Below are positions 58,483-64,000 of a stretch of DNA of 64,000 nt, one piece after another (positions within the stretch are counted from its first letter, which is position 1; the number at the start of each line of letters is the position of its first letter). Origin of the DNA: Cyclobacterium lianum. Lineage in GTDB: Bacteria; Bacteroidota; Bacteroidia; Cytophagales; Cyclobacteriaceae. The stretch spans positions 593,514 through 657,513 of the forward strand of contig NZ_FRCY01000001.1 in assembly GCF_900143075.1 (NCBI RefSeq). The letters are read 5' to 3'. The notes beneath the pieces are model-generated. The model made no database searches and was not told where the DNA came from. It saw only the letters and a program-made list of their open reading frames with translations. Made by a program: the position numbers and the translations under genes.

Positions 58483-58770
58483 ATGAAAGTAGATACCAAT
58501 TCCCTAAAGAAAATTGCCCATCTGGCCAGGCTGGAGTTTGACGAAAAGGGGGCCAAGAAAATGACCAGGGACATGACCCAGATTTTGGACTGGGTGGAGA
58601 AGTTGAACGAATTGGATACCTCGGAAGTGGAGCCGCTTATTACCATGTCTTCAGAAGTAAATATCATGCGGGATGATGTGGTTGGAGAACATCTGGATCA
58701 TGAGAAGGGGCTGAAAAATGCTCCTCAGAGAGATTCTGATTACTTCCGTGTTCCCAAGGTAATGGAATAA
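58483..58770 (+). CDS. gatC: Asp-tRNA(Asn)/Glu-tRNA(Gln) amidotransferase subunit C
   Basis: A 95-residue small subunit of GatCAB, which amidates mischarged Glu-tRNA(Gln) and Asp-tRNA(Asn). The start VDTNSLKKIAHLARLEFDEK, the loop MTQILDWVEKLNELDTSEVE and the end MRDDVV with GLKNAPQRDSDYFRVPKVME are family features. The gatA and gatB genes are not in this window. Its stop overlaps the start of the next gene as TAATG. Confidence 0.95.
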   Translation: MKVDTNSLKKIAHLARLEFDEKGAKKMTRDMTQILDWVEKLNELDTSEVEPLITMSSEVNIMRDDVVGEHLDHEKGLKNAPQRDSDYFRVPKVME

Positions 58771-61547
58771 TGCACCAACGACAGTGGGAGAAAATCATCT
58801 TCGCTCTGCTTTGTCTGATTCTCCTGTTTGCGGGAGTGGGAATTTTGATGGTGCAGTGGGGAATGGTACAGCCATCAGCCCTGTTTATTTCCACCGGCCT
58901 GGAATCCGTTGAGGTCCTTCTCGGAAATTTTTTCTCAGGTACCGGCCGTCTGGGACAATACACACAAAATTATTTGCTATTTGACCGCTTTGTCGCAGGA
59001 GATATTCAGCTTTACCCCATACTCAACCAGTGGCTGGGGATTTTTTCCTGGCTGCTCGTATTAATTCTGGCCACATTGCTGACGCTCTTAAAGCGAAATG
59101 CCTTTTTGCTTGGCGCAGGCTTGCTGGTATTACTGTTGACCATTAGTGGAGTAAACAGCCTCAATATAGGGGGCGTTGGTACTAATTACGGGTTGGTGAT
59201 CTGCCTTGTTACGGTGTTGCTTCCGGCAGCACTTATCCACCTTTTCTTTGAAAATACCTCCCTGGGATGGCGTATTTTGATCGTTATGGGTGCAGGTTTG
59301 ACAGGCTTGGGGCTTTTGATTTACCTTGCCCGGGCTCCCTATCCTACCGTCCTTTTTTCAGAGAATATTTTCCTGATGACCATGAGCATGGCGGCGGGCT
59401 TTTTGATCTATACCGGTCAATCGATGATATCGGGTTTGTACCTGATTCTGGCCAGGCTAAACCAGGGTGTGGGAATTAAGATCGGCTGGCACTTTGCGCT
59501 CCTGGGCACGGCTTACCTGGCGCTTATGGGTCTGATGCTTCTGGATATCACCGGCAGTCTCAATGGCTGGCCCCTCCCTCCCCTTGAATTAATGCTGGTC
59601 CTCACCGGTCTAGTAGGGTACTTCGATATTCACCACAAGATCAGGAACAGCAAACAACCCTATAGCTTTAGCTGGGTGGGGAATTTGTTTTACCTGACAG
59701 GTTTTGCCATTTGCCTGCTGGTGGTCTTCAAGGCAAGGCTTGCCTTCAATACCCCTATGCTGGATTTTGTCCGGCACTTTTTTATCTACAGCCAGCTCGG
59801 TTTTGGCCTGCTTTTCTTCTTGTACATTTGGGTGAATTTCTCAGGAATTATCAACAGCGGAACAGCAATAGAAAAAATCGTCTACAAGCCACCCTTTTTC
59901 CCGTATTTTCACATGCGCCTGGGAGCAGTCCTGAGTTTACTCATTTTCATCGTTTATGCGGATGGAATTGTTGCGGTACAGTTCAGTACTTCCTCGACCC
60001 AGCTGTCAGCGGACTATTACCTGGCGGCCAATCGACCGGTAGAGGCCACCGTATTGTATGAAAATGCCTTTGAAAGGTACCGGAGAAATCAGAAAGCATT
60101 GTATGCAAGCGCCCAGCTCTACCTGGACCAAAATCAGCCTACCCTGGCACTCAATACGCTGATGAGGAGCTTTGAAGAAAATCCTCAGGTAAGAGATATC
60201 ATTTTATTGAGCGAACTACTGGAAAAAAGGGATCGGATAAATGAGGCCATTTACTACCTGGAAGAAGGCTTAAAATACTACCCTTCAAATGCCTACCTGG
60301 CCAATAACCTGGGGCTGATATACCATCAGATGAAACGGCCTGACGATGCCCTGGAGGTTTTGGGTAGGATGAATGGGCAAACGGCTAGCCAAAGGTTGAA
60401 CCGATTGGGCATAAAGATCATGCACGGTAAAGGATTGGAGGAAGGAGACGAAGAGGCAGCTACCTTGAAGGAAATGGTAAATCTGACCGCACATGCAAAT
60501 GTGATGGGCAAAAAAACTGCCATTGAGCTCCCTGTCGACAGCATCAGCCAGGTTCAGGATCCGGTCAATCGGGCCATGCTGCGCAACCATTTTACCGCCA
60601 TGGAAACGGGAGTAGCAGCTGGAAGATTTTTAGAAATGGTGGATACCTTACTGAATGACCAAAATCTGTTGCTGAGCCATGAGGAAAGTGTCCGGGAGTC
60701 AGGATTGGTGCTTGCATACAGGGCCGGCCGGATAAATGAACTGCTACGCAGGCTGAACGGCATGGCATTTCGGTTCAAAAGAAACGCCGGATATTACCAT
60801 GCCTTTGCCGGGTATGTCTTTGCCAGGGAGGGGGATTTCAAAAAAGCTGCTGCCTCCTGGAACCAGGCTGCATTCAGTGGGTTTGCCCGCTTTACACCTG
60901 CCCACCTTCCCTACCTTTATTTTGGCGGGATGCAGGATCAGGCCTTGTTTGTATCGGGAACGCAGGGGGTAGATTTTCCGGAATGGATGCGCTTTGACGA
61001 CGGGCAGCAATTGATCGGCAATGATACCGTAAAATTTTATCAGATTCTGGCTGACTTGCCTGAAATGCTTGGAAAGGAACTTATGCCGGCCCTTAACGAG
61101 CTGGAATCGGAATCGCACCGAGCCTTTCTGGCCAAAGAGATGATATTGAAGAAGGGACATTGGTTTGAGCCTGAGCAGTTGGACGCTTTATTGGATCTGG
61201 CTTCAGCTCAGGAGTTTTTAGTAGTGGATTCCGATTATCTGTCAGCCTATGTCAGACAGGTAAAGGGTCTTGAAACCACCAATGGAGCCCAATGGAGTGC
61301 AGATCCCCACAATGCTTACCTGACGCCCATGGTTCTCGCTGCTGCAAATGATCTTGCTGACGACGAGAAACGGTACGCGCTGCTTCAGGAAGCCAGTCAG
61401 TTCAATAAAGACCCGTTGTTGTGGATAGAGTTGGTCAGGTACAGCAGAATTATTGGTATGGACCAGTATGCCAGCAGCAACCTCGCGATGATGGCGGAAT
61501 GGATCGCACCGGAAGATCTGCTTGAATTGCAGTTGGAAAACTTCTGA
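58770..61547 (+). CDS. large polytopic membrane protein with TPR-like C-terminal region
   Basis: A 925-residue protein. The first ~420 residues hold about eleven membrane helices (for example WEKIIFALLCLILLFAGVGI, LLVLILATLLTLLKRNAFLL and LAYLALMGLMLLDITG-like text). The rest is soluble with TPR units such as ADYYLAANRPVEATVLYENA, ALYASAQLYLDQNQPTLALN and NAYLANNLGLIYHQMKRPDD. It is a conserved hypothetical protein of Bacteroidota as far as I know, perhaps a scaffold in the cell envelope. It overlaps gatC by one base and lies before an ABC ATPase gene. Confidence 0.8.
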   Translation: MHQRQWEKIIFALLCLILLFAGVGILMVQWGMVQPSALFISTGLESVEVLLGNFFSGTGRLGQYTQNYLLFDRFVAGDIQLYPILNQWLGIFSWLLVLILATLLTLLKRNAFLLGAGLLVLLLTISGVNSLNIGGVGTNYGLVICLVTVLLPAALIHLFFENTSLGWRILIVMGAGLTGLGLLIYLARAPYPTVLFSENIFLMTMSMAAGFLIYTGQSMISGLYLILARLNQGVGIKIGWHFALLGTAYLALMGLMLLDITGSLNGWPLPPLELMLVLTGLVGYFDIHHKIRNSKQPYSFSWVGNLFYLTGFAICLLVVFKARLAFNTPMLDFVRHFFIYSQLGFGLLFFLYIWVNFSGIINSGTAIEKIVYKPPFFPYFHMRLGAVLSLLIFIVYADGIVAVQFSTSSTQLSADYYLAANRPVEATVLYENAFERYRRNQKALYASAQLYLDQNQPTLALNTLMRSFEENPQVRDIILLSELLEKRDRINEAIYYLEEGLKYYPSNAYLANNLGLIYHQMKRPDDALEVLGRMNGQTASQRLNRLGIKIMHGKGLEEGDEEAATLKEMVNLTAHANVMGKKTAIELPVDSISQVQDPVNRAMLRNHFTAMETGVAAGRFLEMVDTLLNDQNLLLSHEESVRESGLVLAYRAGRINELLRRLNGMAFRFKRNAGYYHAFAGYVFAREGDFKKAAASWNQAAFSGFARFTPAHLPYLYFGGMQDQALFVSGTQGVDFPEWMRFDDGQQLIGNDTVKFYQILADLPEMLGKELMPALNELESESHRAFLAKEMILKKGHWFEPEQLDALLDLASAQEFLVVDSDYLSAYVRQVKGLETTNGAQWSADPHNAYLTPMVLAAANDLADDEKRYALLQEASQFNKDPLLWIELVRYSRIIGMDQYASSNLAMMAEWIAPEDLLELQLENF

Positions 61548-61626
61548 ATCCATTGGTATAATTTAACACTAAGGATTCCGGTTTTTGTGCAATATCTCCT
61601 ATCTTCACACTTTAAATTCTACTGCC

Positions 61627-62343
61627 ATGCCAGAAATTATAAAAACCAGGGAAATACAAAAGATTTACAGAATGGGCTCTGAAGAGGTCCATGCACTCGA
61701 ATCTGTCAGCATCAACGTAAACAGAGGAGAATATGTGGCGTTTATGGGCCCTTCGGGATCTGGAAAATCTACCTTGATGAATATCATCGGCTGTCTGGAT
61801 ACCCCCACTTCAGGACAGTATGTGTTGAATAACAAGGATGTCAGTGATATGAGTGAGAACGAGCTGGCCGAAATCAGGAACAAGGAGATTGGCTTTGTTT
61901 TCCAGACTTTTAACCTGCTTCCCAGGGCTACCTGCCTGGACAATGTGGCCCTGCCGTTAATTTATGCCGGCTACAACAAAACAGAACGTGACGAGAAAGC
62001 GTTTCTTGCTTTGAAAAGTGTCAGCCTGGAGGACAGGATCCACCACAAGCCCAATGAGCTCTCGGGTGGGCAGCGGCAAAGGGTGGCCATTGCGAGGGCG
62101 TTGGTAAACGATCCGAGTATCATCCTGGCTGATGAGCCGACCGGTAACCTCGATACAAAGACTTCGTACGATATCATGGATTTGTTTCACGAATTGCATC
62201 AGAAAGGGAATACCATTATCATGGTGACGCATGAGGACGATATAGCTCACTATGCACATCGGGTAATTCGTCTGAGAGATGGCCTGGTAGAATCGGATGA
62301 GGTCAACCCAAATCCCACAATTGTAGATAAATCGGTGGTATAA
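61627..62343 (+). CDS. ABC transporter ATP-binding protein, LolD/MacB type
   Basis: A 238-residue ATPase. Walker A is GPSGSGKST (41-49), the signature is [18 protein letters not shown], Walker B is [20 protein letters not shown] and the H-loop is [20 protein letters not shown]. The phrases [20 protein letters not shown] and TGNLD are typical for the LolD/MacB/FtsE group that drives lipoprotein release or periplasmic efflux. No permease gene is adjacent, which is odd. The ATG at 61627 is chosen because an upstream GTG/TTG start adds a peptide unlike the family. Confidence 0.92.
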   Translation: MPEIIKTREIQKIYRMGSEEVHALESVSINVNRGEYVAFMGPSGSGKSTLMNIIGCLDTPTSGQYVLNNKDVSDMSENELAEIRNKEIGFVFQTFNLLPRATCLDNVALPLIYAGYNKTERDEKAFLALKSVSLEDRIHHKPNELSGGQRQRVAIARALVNDPSIILADEPTGNLDTKTSYDIMDLFHELHQKGNTIIMVTHEDDIAHYAHRVIRLRDGLVESDEVNPNPTIVDKSVV

Positions 62344-62370
62344 ATCACCCCCATCCTGCTTTGCTAATTT

Positions 62371-62919
62371 ATGAAGATCTATACGAAGACCGGAGATAAG
62401 GGTGAAACCTCCCTTTTGGGTGGAACAAGGGTATACAAGTCGCATTTGCGAATTGATGCCTATGGAACCATAGACGAGCTCAATGCCCATCTCGGCTTGC
62501 TGCGCGATCAGGAAGTCAATAAAAAACGCGCAAAAGAACTATATTTCATTCAGGACAGACTTTTTGTCATCGGAGCGCTTCTAGCCAGTGATCCGGAAAA
62601 AGGGCAGATTAAAAAACCTGGCTTTTCTGCCGGGGATATTGCCTTTCTGGAACGGGAAATTGATAGCATGGAAACCTCGCTGCCCCCGCTAAGCAATTTT
62701 ATCATGCCAGGTGGACATCCGGTGGTATCCATGGCACATATTGCCAGGACCGTGTGCAGAAGGGCAGAAAGGTGTATCGTACTGTTAAATGAGGCTTCCT
62801 TTGTAGAATCTCTGATCCTGGAGTTTGTCAACAGACTTTCAGATTACCTTTTTGTGCTGGGCAGACAGCTTGCAGTTGAATTAAACATAAAAGAAATAAC
62901 CTGGCACCCAGGTGATTGA
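62371..62919 (+). CDS. cob(I)yrinic acid a,c-diamide adenosyltransferase, PduO type
   Basis: A 182-residue trimeric four-helix enzyme that attaches adenosine from ATP to cob(I)alamin. The ATP-binding start is IYTKTGDKGETSLLGGTRVY (T-x-x-G-D-x-G-x-T), followed by DAYGTIDELNAHLGLLRD and later ARTVCRRAERCIVLL and LIFVNRLSDYLFVLGRQ-like text, which hold the conserved Arg and Asp of the active site. It is likely co-transcribed with ilvE, four bases downstream. It implies that the cell uses adenosylcobalamin, although no cobalamin gene is near. Confidence 0.95.
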   Translation: MKIYTKTGDKGETSLLGGTRVYKSHLRIDAYGTIDELNAHLGLLRDQEVNKKRAKELYFIQDRLFVIGALLASDPEKGQIKKPGFSAGDIAFLEREIDSMETSLPPLSNFIMPGGHPVVSMAHIARTVCRRAERCIVLLNEASFVESLILEFVNRLSDYLFVLGRQLAVELNIKEITWHPGD

Positions 62920-62922
62920 TCC

Positions 62923-63993
62923 ATGATGAACAAGACCATACCTATCCGCATCGACAAGACAAAGCAGTCCAGATTGGAAACTACCAATTTTGATAATCTC
63001 GCCTTTGGTCAGATCATCAGTGACCACATGTTTGTGGCGGAATACAAAGATGGAGAGTGGCAGGAGCTGAGGATTGAACCCTATGGACCCATGCAAATAA
63101 ATCCTGCCAATGCAACCCTGCATTACGGGCAATCTGTTTTCGAAGGACTGAAAGCCTATAGAAATGAGAAAGGCGAGATATTGGTATTCAGGGGAGACGC
63201 CAATCAGCGCAGGCTGAATGAATCTGCCCGGCGCATGTGTATCCCCGAAGTACCGGAAGAGATTTTTATGGAGGGAATGCGCAAACTCCTGGAGATAGAC
63301 AAAGACTGGATTCCGCGACAGCCCGGCTGTTCCCTGTATATCCGGCCCTTTGTTTTCGCTGCTGATGATTACCTGGGAATAAGGCCCTCCAACAACTATA
63401 AGTTTATGATTCTAACCAGCCCGGTAGGAAATTATTATTCCAAGCCGGTGGCAGTGAAGGTAGAAACGCAGTATGCCCGGGCTGTAGAAGGAGGTACCGG
63501 TGCGGCCAAAGCCGCCGGGAACTATGCAGGGTCGCTATTTCCGGCAAGAAAAGCCCAAAATGAGGGTTATGACCAACTCTTGTGGACGGATGGAAAAACC
63601 CACCAGTACATAGAAGAAAGTGGTACCATGAATGTAATGTTTGTGATTGACGGGAAGCTTATCACAGCTCCTACCAGTACCGGTACCATTTTAAAGGGGA
63701 TCACCAGGGACAGTGTTTTGATCCTCGCCAGGGAGATGAACATGCCGGTGGAGGAACGGTTTCTGGCTGTGGGAGAACTTGAGGAGGCACTCATTTCAGG
63801 AAAGCTGGAGGAGGCATTTGGTACCGGGACTGCTGCCACTGTGGCGTTTATCCGCCTGATCAATATTCACGGCAAGGATTATGTGCTCCCGGAAAAGGCA
63901 GATGGTGCTTTTTCTACCAGGGTCCTGACCCAACTGGACGATATCAAATATGGTAGAATAAAGGATGAGTACGGCTGGATCATGAAATTTTAA
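62923..63993 (+). CDS. ilvE: branched-chain amino acid aminotransferase
   Basis: A 356-residue fold-type IV PLP enzyme that makes the last step of valine, leucine and isoleucine synthesis. The PLP-binding Lys is K196 in VEGGTGAAKAAGNYAGSLF. The motif LHYGQSVFEGLKAYRNEKGE near the start and EESGTMNVMFVIDGKLITAP near the middle, then TGTILKGITRDSVLILAREM, are those of class II BCATs. Two ATGs in a row at 62923 are possible starts. It ends seven bases before the right edge of the window. Confidence 0.95.
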   Translation: MMNKTIPIRIDKTKQSRLETTNFDNLAFGQIISDHMFVAEYKDGEWQELRIEPYGPMQINPANATLHYGQSVFEGLKAYRNEKGEILVFRGDANQRRLNESARRMCIPEVPEEIFMEGMRKLLEIDKDWIPRQPGCSLYIRPFVFAADDYLGIRPSNNYKFMILTSPVGNYYSKPVAVKVETQYARAVEGGTGAAKAAGNYAGSLFPARKAQNEGYDQLLWTDGKTHQYIEESGTMNVMFVIDGKLITAPTSTGTILKGITRDSVLILAREMNMPVEERFLAVGELEEALISGKLEEAFGTGTAATVAFIRLINIHGKDYVLPEKADGAFSTRVLTQLDDIKYGRIKDEYGWIMKF

Positions 63994-64000
63994 TCCGGGG

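Noticed and set aside
1-64000. tRNA or rRNA genes
   Set aside because: Reading for T-arm words (GGTTCGAATCC-like) and long conserved rRNA stretches gave no candidate; a covariance search was not possible here.

Overview
The window looks like a chromosomal segment of a Bacteroidota bacterium (Cytophagia or Saprospiria type; genus not determinable from the sequence). The signs are many short lipoprotein genes with an LxxC lipobox, AraC-type regulators fused to TPR repeats, DUF4386, DUF5107, DUF4168, DUF2975 and DUF6567-type proteins, a short 2-isopropylmalate synthase, the pdxA-DUF177-rpmF order, and promoters with a TAnnTTTG -7 box instead of strong Shine-Dalgarno sites. I saw no tRNA, rRNA, CRISPR array or prophage.

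Layout. 0-13.4 kb is a patchwork of small accessory genes: a TPR/AraC regulator cut by the left edge, an oxidoreductase, a lipoprotein, two tandem DUF4386 membrane proteins with an amidohydrolase, a zinc-type CDF exporter, a YdeI-like protein, a penicillin-acylase-family gene broken by one in-frame TGA, and an AraC regulator divergent from an acetyltransferase. 13.4-17 kb is scarred DNA: a four-unit 23-bp tandem repeat, an IS91-type transposase remnant, a hairpin doublet, a serine hydrolase and a fragment of an outer-membrane protein. 17-29.4 kb holds more accessory single genes (alpha/beta hydrolase, SMR transporter with a methyltransferase fragment behind it, serine hydrolases, DinB, a membrane AraC-TPR regulator, ankyrin protein, acyltransferase, PQQ-type sugar dehydrogenase). 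29.6-32.4 kb is bracketed by two directly repeated ~160-bp sequences and holds a VapBC-like toxin-antitoxin pair, a DUF2975/XRE pair and a TonB C-terminal fragment.

32.4-42.4 kb is an AT-richer defence island: a type I restriction-modification operon hsdM-rhuM-hsdS, then a GxxExxY protein, a REP-associated tyrosine transposase (RAYT) and hsdR. This is the most interesting part. HsdR carries a complete GIY-YIG nuclease domain inserted in frame in its motor domain, bracketed by inverted CCTGCCTGC-type ends. A second short copy of that end sequence lies in frame elsewhere in HsdR. Two related perfect palindromes, differing by compensatory changes, sit in frame and in the same codon phase inside hsdM and inside the RAYT gene. 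A 115-bp element with terminal inverted repeats supplies the stop codon of hsdS. The operon therefore looks like a target for several palindromic, reading-frame-respecting insertions.

42.4-64 kb is mostly core-like: a DUF5107-TPR protein split by an in-frame TAA, a metallophosphoesterase with an amidohydrolase, leuA, rpmF-DUF177-pdxA, a LysM protein, an NfeD-type protease, plsC, gatC, a large TPR membrane protein, an ABC ATPase, a corrinoid adenosyltransferase and ilvE. Three good intrinsic terminators are visible here.
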